NCBI GenBank assembly: GCA_964019415.1
Contig: OZ025885.1
Coordinates: forward strand, 4,366,620 to 4,430,619
Length of the DNA stretch: 64,000 nucleotides
Direction: 5' to 3'
Source of the DNA: Ianthella basta
Taxonomy: Eukaryota; Porifera; Demospongiae; Verongiida; Ianthellidae
The notes beneath the pieces are model-generated. The model searched no databases. It saw only the letters and a program-made list of their open reading frames with translations, and was not told where the DNA came from. Shown here in pieces: positions 39,010 to 51,054 of this stretch (its first letter is position 1; each line of letters opens with the position of its first letter). A program made the position numbers and the translations under genes.

Positions 39010-40682
39010 CAGTGGAAGATGAACTTGCTTAACTTGAAATTTCACTTAACATGAACAAATTTTCAAGTCCCTAGTACATTTGTATACATTCTAGTACTAA
39101 ATGCCTCGGATAATGCGAAAATCACGTTAACACTAAAGAATTTTTGTTGCTCACTTGCAATATTTTATACTTAAGGCGAAAGATGGCAGCTGTGAAGCCC
39201 TAACAAAAACCACTTTCTTTGAAAGAGCATTTTAAGATCATCAAAGCAGTTGACCGTGAATAGATCTGGAAGGCATGGAGCTACAACTGTTGTTGCCTGG
39301 CAAGTGGTTTGAGATTGCCAACTCAACCCTATCCATCCTGAAAGACCCACAGAAGGTCATCACCGCATTCGAAGATGCATGTGGGACATGTCCAAGTTAG
39401 TTTACATAGGGTGAATCGTGCGTTTTTATCACATTCTTTGACGTTACCGTGGTTACACATGTGACCGCGTGTGACGTGCGTGTGATTCGCAAGACGAACT
39501 GTACCACAACGCAGGACTCATTGCACAAATGTGCTTCATTCGCGAAATAGACATTGGTGCACAGCTGTAAGACGGTTATGCAGTCATTTCCCAAAGGTCC
39601 AGTAGTAAGTGTTATGACATTTTAGCAGGGTGTCACGGGAAAATCATCTGACAATGGTTGTCCATGAAGATGGCAACAAGTCTTCTCAGCAAATCTTCAT
39701 GTGGCAAGTGAGCTTGTTATACTGATGCACGGTGAAGATGCATTTTAAAAGGCAACAAAAAGATCTAACTTTTCCATGTGAGCACTTGCAATCAGATGCT
39801 TCTGTGAAGAGTTATAAGATGTGCAACATTTTTGGGGCAGGTAAGAAGTTACATTTATTGATGAAACTTTACAGCAGAATTAGTTAGGAAAAGCTCTCAC
39901 ATTCAAAAGTTAGAGTGTTTAATTGTGTATCGTACCATATCCTTCGTTTCTAATTCAGCGTCTCCCACTTGCCACAATGACTTATTTGTGCTATTTTATA
40001 CTGTAGTTACTAATGACGCCATAATTTTTATCTCTGAATATAGAATGATTATTTATTGTTTGTAAGGACGATATTGTACCACAAGGATAGGAGTTCAGAT
40101 TGATGCCAAACTTGCACAATTTGGGCATGATCTGGCAGAGAAATGAGAGGAAACATGGAAGCCAAATTTTTGCTGTGCTTGCAGTCACATTGTTTACATA
40201 TGCCATGTCCCACATGCGGAGTTGTCTTTCCAGCCAGAAAGAAAGTGCATACACGTAGCTCTTTAGGATGAAATCAAAGAAGGTCTCCTAATCAGGTTTA
40301 AGAGCGTTAGAGAGAAGAACATTCCAGTATCCGGGCCTATCCTCCAGATGATAGCTGAAGAAATCACCTATAAGTAAGGTATTTACAACTTCATTTGTAG
40401 TAGCGGCTGGATCCATCATTTCAAAACTCGTCACAATATCGTTCAAAAGAAAGTGCATGTCCATGTAGGCTCTTCTTAATCTCCGTAATAGTATGTAGTA
40501 ACAGTTTCATAAAGAATAACTATTGCTGCATGTTATTACCTCATAACCCTATCTTCATATATCTGACACTACAGTGCATATGTTGTAAAACTTATAATTC
40601 TGTTAAATTGAAATTCTTTTAACATGTTCAAAATATTTCTATTGGTCCAACAAATTTCGTGTTAAGTGGGTTAACTCCACTG
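39010..40682. mobile_element. pogo/Tigger-like element with nested MITE
   Basis: The ends are CAGTGGAAGATGAACTTG and, inverted, CAGTGGAGTTAACCCACTT, the style of Tigger termini. Between 39290 and 39375 the plus strand encodes KWFEIANSTLSILKDPQKV, a helix-turn-helix fragment of a pogo/CENP-B-type transposase. The frame is then cut by the MITE at 39376-40218. Confidence 0.65.
39376..40218. mobile_element. MITE family 'GCATGTGGGACATGTCC', copy 1
   Basis: Terminal inverted repeat GCATGTGGGACATGTCC (a shorter match, CATGTCCCACATGC, at the right end), flanked by GA on both sides. The interior shares CTCAGCAAATCTTCA and AACTTTTCCATG(T)GAGCAC with copy 3. Confidence 0.8.
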
Positions 40683-40782
40683 TACTACAATGTGTTTAGA
40701 GTATGGTCGTATAATACATACCCAAAAGTCAACATTAGTCATAACCATAAACTAATTATAAGTACACTTTGAAGTCAGCAAA

Positions 40783-41497
40783 TACCGTATGGCCAGAAAT
40801 CTTGGCAAGGAATTCATTTTGGTGGATTGGTGGTTTTCAGAGCAATCCGCCAATCTTTTTTACACCCAAATTTGCGTCAGCACTATTGTGCAAACATAGT
40901 TTCCCCGTATATACTAGGCTTGTAGCTAGATGCGCTGGGCCTATAGGTTAATCATTGGCATGGAGTTCATAACCGGTAGCTGCACACCAGGACACTAAGT
41001 TTCCAAAGGATTTTGGACACCAGAGGTAGGAGATGAGCTGTCTAGACTTCTCAGCACAAGGAAGCCGAAGGCAATCCGAACGGCATCACTGCAAAGACTG
41101 CCGTCAATATCATTGTTGGTAACTTACTGTGGTAGATTTCAGCAGCCTGTTCTCTACTTCTGCATTGGAGTGGTATGATTGTGTGCAAAGTCAGAGGCAG
41201 CAAGTGCAAGCGTCAGTAGATCTACAAAAGAATACTTGAATTCTCCTTTGTATGATGAAGAATTTGTGGACAAGGCTAAAGATTGGAACAAAAATAGTCC
41301 AGATATCGTCAAACTACAGCATGTGTAAAGTTTATCATCATTGCAATCTAACTCTTGCCTGCTCCGGATTAGCCATTTTGCTATGAATATCATTATGGCA
41401 GAAGGCTTGCCCAACTGCCAAAGTACATTCTGCCAAATACAATAATTTCATCAATCCGCCAAAATAAATTCCTGCCAAAAATTCCAGCCATACAGTA
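40783..41497. mobile_element. TA-flanked MITE (~710 bp)
   Basis: The ends CCGTATGGCCAGAAATCTTG and CTGTATGGCTGGAATTTTTG (inverted) are near-identical over more than 40 bp and are flanked by TA duplications. The empty-site sequence is seen in the matching introns at 26515 and 63110. This is a non-autonomous Tc1/mariner- or pogo-type element. Confidence 0.8.
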
Positions 41498-44400
41498 TTG
41501 TTTATTCCTGCGTGTGGGATGTATTACTAGAGATATCAAAAGTGTTCCAGAAAACAGGAGTCATGTGCAGATGGTGTACATGTAGGGTCTCCAGTAAAAG
41601 TCAGAAACAAGGAGCTATGCATGCAGGACTTGTTTGTTATGTAAAACAATGCAAATGTTTGCAGCCAATTTTAATCTTCATATCTTTGCTCCTGCAAATT
41701 TTGTTTGATAGGATTCAAACAAGTACCAGAAGAAACAACAAACATTACTCTAATTCTATGCATGATTGCTGTAATGGTACCTTGCTACATGGAGTCATCG
41801 CTATGAATTGCATTGAAACAACATAAAGCTTCAATGCAGAAACTTGAAGAACTCCTGAGAGAATTAACATAGCCTCATTCATACACACAAGCTCTAGCTT
41901 TTACATGAAGGCAAATACATAGTAGCTGGACCAATCCTACCCAAAGTTATAACAAGTAAACAAACATTACTTTCTCTTTTGACAAGTTTCACACCTTGTA
42001 ACTCCTCACAGGAAGTGACTGCAAAACTGTGCACGCACAGAAATCCTAGAAACAATTTTTTGCTATGCGAAATTAATCTCCACGGCACCATTTCTCAGTC
42101 TACATGGATTCTGTACAATGTTCCTGTGAGATCACTCATTCCCATCACCTTCTCGCCCATGTTCAGTGATGTCCTTGAAACATTTCTGCAGATGGCAGAC
42201 AATAATGTGCTACATCATTTCGATGATTCGCTCAAACCATTTGATCAAAACTATGCGGTGATGCTTGTTTCCATACTTGACTACGCACCGTAAATATTCT
42301 AAAAAATCGTTCGCAAACTTGTAGGGATTTGCCTCAATCCGCTTTAAATATTCTATTTATTGTTCGTCTCTAAAGTTCGGGAAAACCTCTAGTTTCAGCA
42401 AGGGCAGTAGCCCTGGATATTGCATAATGGCGATATATACCTCTGGAACAGTGCCTGACAATGGTAATCGCACCCGATGAAGGCTCAGAAGCAGTGTTAC
42501 ACTTGGAGATGTCATCTGATGTTGAGATTACTGGCTACGAGGAGCCACCGCCATCTCCAGAACACGTGGACCTGACGAGGGAGGAGAGGAGCAGGCAGCA
42601 GCAGAGTTAACCACCGACTAACCAGGACCATCCAGCTCAGGGTCAACACCAAAGTCACCGTGGCCAGTGTTTTTGCAGAGATTCAAGCCTCAACCATCGT
42701 GCAAGAGGCCAATCCAGAAGACAAGCGAAGTATCACCAGCTGAATCGTTGGAAGAAGACTCATCTTCCCAAACCACTTGAAGGAAAGGCGGGCCTCCAAG
42801 TTTCAAGCCATTTGCGATGTGCAGGTCTCAGACACAGCAGCTGTGGCCAAGAAGTTGAATTTACCACACTCTACACTTGAGACATGGCTGAAGAAGTACA
42901 ACCTGCAGGAATTGGAAAGCACTTTGAAGAAGGGCAGAGGAAAGGGTAAAGGTGCCCACTTGAAGTCTGGTTCTGGAAGACCTCTTAGCTACCCTCAGCA
43001 CTTGGATGAAGAACTGGCTGAGTGGGTCCTGCACCAGAGAGACCTTCAGCACCCTGTTTCCGTTACCATGTTGAAAGCAAAAGCAAGAGTCATGATTGGC
43101 AGCAGTTATCCTTCAATTAAGGCTTCAGCAGGTTGGGCGCAGAAGTTCATGAGGAGGCACAACTTGACACTTCACGCCAAAACATCTATCTCCCAAAAGC
43201 TCCCTGCTAATTAGAAAAAATCCTCAAGCAAGTGCAAGGACAACGCAAAGCCTATGAATACCCTGCAGAGATGATCCTGAACATGGATGAGACACCCCTA
43301 TACTTTGACCTCATTCCAGGCAGGACACTATCCAGTAAGGGTAAGCAGCAAATCATTGTACACGGAACAACTGCCACCAAATAGCCACTTAACAGTGGTG
43401 CTCACCTGCACAGCTTCTGGCCACATGCTCCCACCTATGATAATCTTCAAGGAAAAACAGGAGCTGAAGCTCACATGACCGCCCGGATATGTAGTCACAG
43501 TACAAAAGAAGGGGTGGATGGATGGTAACCTCATGGCTGAAGAAGATTGTGTTGCCATACACGAAGAAGGCAAAGACCCTGCATATTATCAATAGCTTCA
43601 GTGCACACACAGATGCTGCTTTGCTCTGCTTGCCTCCAAGAACAACATTGACCTTGCCATCATCCCCGGTGGATGCACCAGTAAGGTTTAACCTCGGGAC
43701 ATGTCTCTGAATAAAGCCATTCAAAGATGTAGCATGTCACCAGTGGGTTGAGTTCAGCACAGTTGTACCGAGACCACCAAGAGTGGAAATCTGAAAACAG
43801 CCAGCAAAGAGAAAATCGTGGCATGGGTGAAACAGGGCATGGAGTACTTGAAAGAGCACCCAGACATGATCAAGAAAGAAAGAAGAAGCAAAAGAAGGCC
43901 TTTCTGGTCTGTGGTTAATCCAACAAGGTGGATGGCTCTGAAAACCACTTCATCAGGTGTGCTGAAGAACTGACTATTGCCATTCCCTATGGAGAATCTG
44001 AAAGTGAAGAGTCTGACTCAGGAGATCTATTTGCTGACTCTGATGATGAAGACTCCAAAGACAACGTGTGATGAGGAGGAAGAATGCAGCAGTCATGAGG
44101 AGGAAGATATCAGCAGTGATGAAGAGGAAGAAATCAGCAGTGATGAGGAGGATGAAAGTGCCAGAGATGAGGACTGAAGCTCCAGTGATAAAGATATACA
44201 GGATAAGACACAGTAAATGCACTGGTAGCTAGCTAACCACTGAGTCCAATGACAGTTAAGGTAACTTTCATTTATAAACAATATGCTCTGTACTTACACA
44301 TTACATGAAATCATGTTCAAAGGTAATGCACTAGTGGTGTGACCTAAAATAAGATCTGCTGCTTTCTGCACCAGTTTCTTCTTGCCTGATAAAGTCAAAT

Positions 44401-44972
44401 GGCATGGAATCTTCATTCATCCACATGTTGCCTTCGTGTGCTGTCTTCTACCAGTTACCTTGCCATTAATTTCGCCTCAATGCTTGATGAAATGGAAACA
44501 AGGCTAGAAATCTCACGAGGTAGGTGGCCAACTAATATATCCTTCAGCACAAGTCACGGTGATGGCTTTCCTGTCGTGGGATTCTCTTTGTCAGCAAAGC
44601 ATACGAACGATTCTCCAATACTGGGGTTCTACACCTCCTTCACATGATATCCGTGAATAATGCATGCTACCGTGACAGAGAAAGCGCCAGCAGCGGCCAT
44701 TTTCTATACAGCACCTTCCAGAAAATGGCGGCAGATGGAATGCTCTAATTTCGCAAGTAGGCTCAATTTTTCGTATGAAGACAGCAAAGAATATCATATT
44801 GCCTCCTAAATTTCAAAATGTAAGATTTGAAATGCACATAAAGTTCATGAATGTTTAGAATATTTACAGATTATGCACAAAATGTGACAATAGTTTGCAC
44901 CTGTAGCCACATCAACAGAGAAAATCACATTATTCATTAGGAATCTTCATTTATGCGAATAAAATCCACTGC
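41498..44972 (+). mobile_element. pogo/Tigger-like DNA transposon, decayed
   Basis: An insertion relative to the other NLR introns. It carries a broken transposase on the plus strand (about 42463-44080) and ends on the right at CCACTG near 44972. The left end is uncertain. It may begin directly after the TA-MITE, where CAGTATTGTTTATTC partly matches the right end inverted (CAGTGGATTTTATTC). 44180-44960 holds non-coding sequence. Confidence 0.6.
42463..44080 (+). pseudogene. pogo/CENP-B-type transposase, several frameshifts
   Basis: Segments in order: an N-terminal acidic start (MVIAPDEGSEAVLHLEMS); a helix-turn-helix (AVAKKLNLPHSTLETWLKKY) at about 42840-42900; a CENP-B-like second DNA-binding part (LAEWVLHQRDLQHPV, GWAQKFMRRHNLTL); a first catalytic Asp in ILNMDETPLYFDL at about 43275; a second site reading HIINSFSAHTD, where Asn replaces the usual Asp; a third region GGCTSKV followed by a stop and RDMSLNK; and an acidic tail (SESEESDSGDLFADSDDED). 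Stops and frame changes separate the blocks, so it is inactive. Confidence 0.8.
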
Positions 44973-45037
44973 ACAATAGCATCTGCAGCTTTCCAGCTAC
45001 ATAACCTCTTCATTCGCTCACCAATTTGAATCCATAA

Positions 45038-46242
45038 CAGGGCTGTAGCACCCAGTCCGGCCGGTCCGGCCATGGCCGGATCGGTTTTTGCTGCTGGAAC
45101 AAAAATTCTAAATTTTGAAGATATGCATTTTAAACACACTTTCAAACTGGGAGGGGGGTACTGGCCTAAGGTTAAACAACGTTCTAAAAGCAGAGTTGTC
45201 TTACAGTGTTGCAGGACTTAGTTTGAACAAGGAATAGCCAGATACTTAGTCCTCTAACCAACCTAAACGGCGGCAGCCATTTTACGGATGTTGCATGACG
45301 TTTTTTGTCATTTTCTGATGCGTAAAATGGTGTGTTAATCGATCGCCGTGCAAAATCAGACAGCACGGTAGCGCTTCAGTCATGTACAGCGGATTAATTT
45401 TATGCAACCTTGCAACAGTTCCCACACCATGGGCAGTTGTTACCTAGGATACGGACTGGTACTGTACTCACCTATTATATATCACCCTTTTCGTATCCTA
45501 GGTAACTATTACCCAGGTATGGAAACTGTTGCAAGGTTGCATAAATCCGCTGTACATGGATGTATGCATGCAGCATGGTGGTACATGGGAACATGTACGT
45601 AGCTTGAATGGGCATATGCATGCAATAGGATAGTCTCCTGTGGCAACCCTTAATTGTTATTGCACACTCACATGTACCCTTGCACTATAATACACAGGCG
45701 GAGAAACTGGGGATGGTAGCAAGACCACAAGCGCGGCACAATGTTGGCAGATGTAGGGATGGTGAAAACGTATTCAAAGTCAGCGCATGTTAATGACCTG
45801 GGTTTTGCATCGACCAGCCCTCCTTGTTGCATGGACCAGCTGGCCCCCTCTTTGCATGGACTGACCCTCCTCCTGTTTTTGGAGGAAACATTTTAACACA
45901 CCCGTTGCATTGATGGTGTCTTCTAGTCAAGGGTAGGAGAGATTTGTGCTGCCTAGTGGCGGAGAGACAGCCAAAAAACCACTATATTTCGATTATTAAT
46001 GCGCTATCTCCTTATTTCAATGCACTGTATTACCTGTTACATGGCACTTGATCGCCTTTCCTGCTGTAAGTGCCTGTTGGTCTATGTTACATTTAATCAA
46101 CTCATTGAAGTGTTGTTGGGCCTAGAATTGCTCCAAAAGTACTCACAGAACATCTAAATTTCCCATGCATGCCCCCAGCCCTCCTAGTTTGCATCACGTC
46201 ACCTATGGCCTGACTGGTTTTTATCTTGGTGCTACGGCCCTG
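45038..46242. mobile_element. MITE with CAGGGC(T/C)GTAGCACC ends
   Basis: Terminal inverted repeats of 15 bp: CAGGGCTGTAGCACC at the left and GGTGCTACGGCCCTG at the right. It is inserted in a CCATAATTAGG-type intron sequence seen intact at 63625. The CAGGG start suggests a hAT-type relative, but no clear 8-bp target duplication is visible. Confidence 0.7.
45381..45562. repeat. Nested ~70-bp-arm palindrome
   Basis: CATGTACAGCGGATT...CCTAGGATACG at 45381-45450 is mirrored at 45490-45562 with few mismatches and a spacer of about 40 bp. It lies inside the CAGGG MITE. Confidence 0.75.
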
Positions 46243-47025
46243 CATAGTTATGCCTAGAGGCTAAGGTATAACATGGCAGTCAACAAGGATCCTGCCAAGC
46301 TTCGCCAAGAAAGGCCTAAATTAACTGACACACTGTTTGAACATAATCAAAACTAATACATTAATCCACTTTCCAATGCACAAGTGAGAACTCAATATCC
46401 TGCTTGGTTAACTAACACTTATGACACTAGCGTGATAGGAGTTAGGACACCCACTAACGTACTGCAATAGTTCGTATTGTAGCAATGATAGCATTTTAAA
46501 TAGTATTACTCAGCACTAGTAGTGTGTAGTCTACTGTGTGTGTAGGCAGAATGCCATTGCTGTACAAAACAATCATGTACTTGCCTTCACATCACTATGG
46601 ACAGTGACATACAACTCCCTCACTCCAGGGAGGCTGCAAACAGTGGAGAGTGCCACACAGTCTGTGTAGGATACACTCAAGACTAACTCCTTCAATGACA
46701 CTGCTACTTGAGACAGTGTCTGGGCATCTGATGGTTCAGAGTTGTAGATAGAACAATAGTAAAATTATTACAACTCATAACATCATGAAATCTTCATCAC
46801 ATTTTCAACAATTATGCAATGGACCTAGGTCATTTTGATATTTGAAAGACACTTCTGGATCAACAAAGCTATAGCATACAAGAAATGGTGGACTTGTGTG
46901 TACAAAGTATTGAATGGCGGATATCATACAAGACTGAGTCTTCCTATACTGGAGACTCAGGTTAAGATAGGCGTTTGTCTAGAGAGGGAAGCACTTCTTT
47001 AAAGTAAACCATTGTTGTTAGACTC

Positions 47026-47948
47026 CGCATGTGGGACATGTCCAGTCCGTTTACATAATGAGAACCTTGAGGTATTCACATCTTGAGGTGTGAAATTCCT
47101 ATGTTGCCATGACTATGCCTTTGCTGCATGTGATGTGTGGGTGATTCGCGAGGTCCAAGAGATCAAACGTCATATCCGGTGGTGGCAAGAAACAAACTTT
47201 TAGAGGACAAGTTTTGGTAAGAGGGAAACAGAGCTGAAGTCTTCATCGTTCTCAAATGTCGAAGGGATTGACATTTCAAGCCGTTATACAAAGGAATCTG
47301 GCACTTCGAACTCGGCGCACGTTTAATGACGTCATATGCTTGCTTCTGTTTTGTACTCCATATATGGTTTGTCACGAGAACGTCATGTGATGTGCTTGGC
47401 AAAGAGGCTTTCTTGCCATTGCTGTCACATAGCGCCGTTACTGCAATCGTTGAGACAATTTCTTGGCCAGATTAAGAGTGAAACGGTTAGTCAAGTGAAT
47501 TTTCTAATTTTTCTATGAGGAATTATGTTTTACACCTTTCCTATCTAGAGTTAGGCGAACTGAACCTTTTTAGATAAACAAGTAGTCGTAGTTTTTATGC
47601 TGTAACTTCTCAGTAGATTCGTTGATCAACTAATCCCTCATGCACAAGTTAGATAGTACTGCTGTGCATCCAATGATACCATTCTCTACCCGCTGCGCCC
47701 TTCCACCGATTGCTGTCTCATCGCTTACTGCTATTTCGGTGGCTTCGTAATTATCACTATAACTCGATTTAGCAAAGAATTATTAACAATGCTTATGCAC
47801 CTAGTTATAGAAGGGGTCCTTGAATGGTGAATGTACTTGTCCCGCTCTGATCCAGCTGAGCCCGTAGGAGATATAAGCAAAAATACGAAGGTGAAAATTG
47901 GCCGCATGGAAGCCACATTGTTTACATAATGGACATTTCCCACATGCG
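47026..47948. mobile_element. MITE family 'GCATGTGGGACATGTCC', copy 2
   Basis: The same terminal repeat (right end slightly diverged, GGACATTTCCCACATGC), flanked by TC on both sides. The empty site is visible in NLR-C at about 29965-29975. Confidence 0.8.
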
Positions 47949-49509
47949 TCACCACACAAGCATTACTGTAGGCATTTTGCCTGTACATATTATACTACTG
48001 TACACAAAGGTATAATAATTGCAAACTCAACAAAATGTGGTGTACGTTAATCATGCTCACAAGGCAAAAGGTGAAGTAAGAAGGTGGTGACAGTGATGGA
48101 AACAAGAATGTATAGGTTTCTTTTGTACTCATTCAGATGGATTTCAAGAAATGGCATTGAAATCGAAGACAACAGATGTCAGTAACAATGAACACACAGT
48201 GGTACCTTCATGTAGTTAGCCTATTCATGACAACCTTGTCATATGCAACATATCATAGCTTATACAGCCCCACAAGCTATCTGTCTAGATTCATTCTCAC
48301 AAGAGACGGCTGCAGGCTTACTGCTAACATTGTAGCACAATGTATTTCTTGCATACACATTCAACTAGTGACTCACACTCTCAGAGCCCTCTGGACCTAT
48401 TATATACTTGGATGAGGTACTTAAGGGGTATACAGAATATTGCTATTGTGATACAGCTCATTTGAGGCATTCCTATTATATTATTCATTGTTTCATGCTG
48501 CATTGCTATGAATACAAATTTCACACTGTGACTATCCTGCACTTGACCGCTCTTACTCTCTAACCCTCACCTTGTCACCAAGGGCAGCAGCTTGGTAGTC
48601 AGGCTGCGCTGCAACCTCCCTCAGTCCCTTTCTTATCTCCTCCTCTGCAGTTGTGCCGTGTCCTGTCTCCACTGCACACAAGACTGACTCCCATGAGTGC
48701 TTTTTGTTCCCTGAGCCAGGAGCACCTCGCAACCACAGTGACTCTTTGAACATGGCGGTGCAGCAGTTGTCTTTCCTCTTGCGTTCACTTTCAATCACCT
48801 CTAAACACTCAGGAGACATCCCCAGCTGAAGTCATGCATAGTCCCACCGAGAAGACACCCTGGGCACCACTAATCTACAGAGCACTTCCAGGAGGGAGGA
48901 TCTTGGAGATACGCAGCACCTGGACAGGGAGAGAGAACAGGACAAAGTGCACCTGATGGACAGTGTATGGCATGTCTTGTCGCCAGTGCACACACTGAAC
49001 CCACCTAGACACACACACCCACTCCTACCCCCTCCCCCACATACACACAAAGACACACCTACACACCTTTAAATCCAGGAATTTTCCAATTTCTGGCAGT
49101 GTCAGTCCTGTCAGACCAAAGCTGCATGGTGAGGGAGGCAGCCCAGTAGTACAGTGTGTAAACAACTGGAGGATAACAGGACACATTCCTGCTCTGGGGA
49201 ACAAAAGTGACATTAGCTAGCTAACAACCAGAATCACAAGTAGCTATACCTCTTTAATTAAAAGGGAGTTGAAACATTCTGTTATGGGTACTTCACGTAC
49301 GTACGGTCGCATAGTGAAACGGCGGACATGGCCACTTAGATAGCTACGTAGCTAGCAAGTCACCAATTGTGAATGGTAAAGATAGGTACACGTACCGCGT
49401 GAAGGTAGACAAACGGCGCACGTTTCACATTTTTTTCCAATTGCTCTTAGTGGTAAGCTAGCTAATACGCCTGTCTACGTATGGCTTAACTCACTTTGGA
49501 GAGTGCCAT

Positions 49510-50213
49510 GATACGCGACCAGTGAATGGGAGAACGGAGGTTATACCAGAGAGACGAAGTACTACCGTGACTCTGAGTCGAAAGATGTTGGGCGCGATCT
49601 GGGAAACTTTACATTACCATTTCTGTTTCAGGTAACTGCACGATTGGACGCACTGACACCCACGTGCACGTGCACATTGCGTAACACAATTACACTACTG
49701 AAATGCCATTTACAATGTATAGCAAAGCAACACAAGCAACAATGAGGTAAAAATGCATTCAAACATGGTGGTGGCTGCTACTTCCAGTGTCTGCTGCTAA
49801 GGGTGACAGCAGGTGCAGTAGGTAACTAGGTCCACTGACAGGGTGGTGGTCTGCAGCGAGAGGAGGTCAGGGAGGTAGCACACATTGTAGGAAATGGGGA
49901 ATGATGATGGGGTCAGCAGACTAGACTGACTGGAATCACTACTGCAGTTCACGTGTCAGAGACAAGGAGTGGGAGGTGAGGGGATCAAGGTTGACACTCC
50001 ACAAGACATACACTTCACCACACCCTCTTCATACACCCTCTTCACTGTGTGGTGTAGTGTGGTGTGTGTACACAAACCAACACATGTAACTGACAAGGGG
50101 TTGCCAATAACATCACCACTACATGTACATTGTACACTGTGAACACAATTTGCTGAGGCCAGCATGAAATAAAGGAGGAGACAGTGTGACTGGACTAAGA
50201 CTACTGCATTCAC
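49510..50213. other. Upstream region of NLR-D and gap to UBR5 fragment
   Basis: The first ~60 bp match the NLR-C upstream region (GGGAGAACGGAGG, TATACCAGAG). The rest shows no gene I can support. Confidence 0.4.
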
Positions 50214-50693
50214 CTAGCGTCTCCGGCCACCACTGCAAGTCATCAGCAGCTGAGCTGGAGGACCACTCCCCTTCACCTGAGGGCAGGCTGGCTCTGCTGT
50301 AGAGGAGGAGGAGTGTCCTGCTACACCCAGCAGGTCTGAGTCACACAGGGAGGGACTCTTGATTCTCGACCCCTCCTCTCACACAACTCAATACAATCTC
50401 TCTTTCCCTCAACTGTACACATGAAAGTAAACATGAACAAAAATGCACCTTCATTGGAGTGGCCCTATACCATGCTCACTAACAACTGTTCTAGAGTTAC
50501 ACACTTGTACTGTGAGCACACACACAATCACACATGACAGGGCATAGCAATTTTCAACATGTGCACACACAACACACACCAGCACACAACCACACAAAGG
50601 TGTATGTGTGTGCACTCACCCTTCTCAGCACTGTCATTGTTAGGTCAAAAACTGCTTCATCCATGATACCAGAGCCCAGCACTACAAAGACCT
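50214..50693 (-). pseudogene. UBR5-like exons from the N-terminal part
   Basis: Two minus-strand exons. 50620-50693 lies between TTGCTTCAG and GTGAGT and encodes GSGIMDEAVFD, resembling IIDADAMFSED of UBR5. 50214-50298 lies after CCTCTACAG and encodes RASLPSGEGEWSSSSAADD followed by LQWWPET, resembling LGEDLQWWP at the start of the UBR5 RCC1-like region. Both belong upstream of the UBR box in the protein, yet here they lie downstream of the UBR-box exons. This is either a second partial copy or a rearrangement. Confidence 0.6.
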
Positions 50694-50781
50694 CTGAAGC
50701 AAGGAGAACACCACTCAGTGGCTAGTAGCAACAGCAGGACATGCGTGCCACTAGCACACAACCTAACACACACAGAGACCT

Positions 50782-50903
<122 letters not shown>

Positions 50904-51054
50904 CACACACACACACGAACACACGCAAACAGCTCTGAGCATAAAGACAAAAGTACTAGGGTCCCAGTGGGACGTATGCTATAATGCTAATATTATGAAA
51001 TAATGGTTATACTGTACTGCGAATTAATGTATCATTTTCATTCATGCAGCCTTA

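Noticed and set aside
41498..42440. Possible extra gene in the left part of the pogo-like element
   Set aside because: Open frames are short and show no family resemblance; treated as transposon or intron filler.
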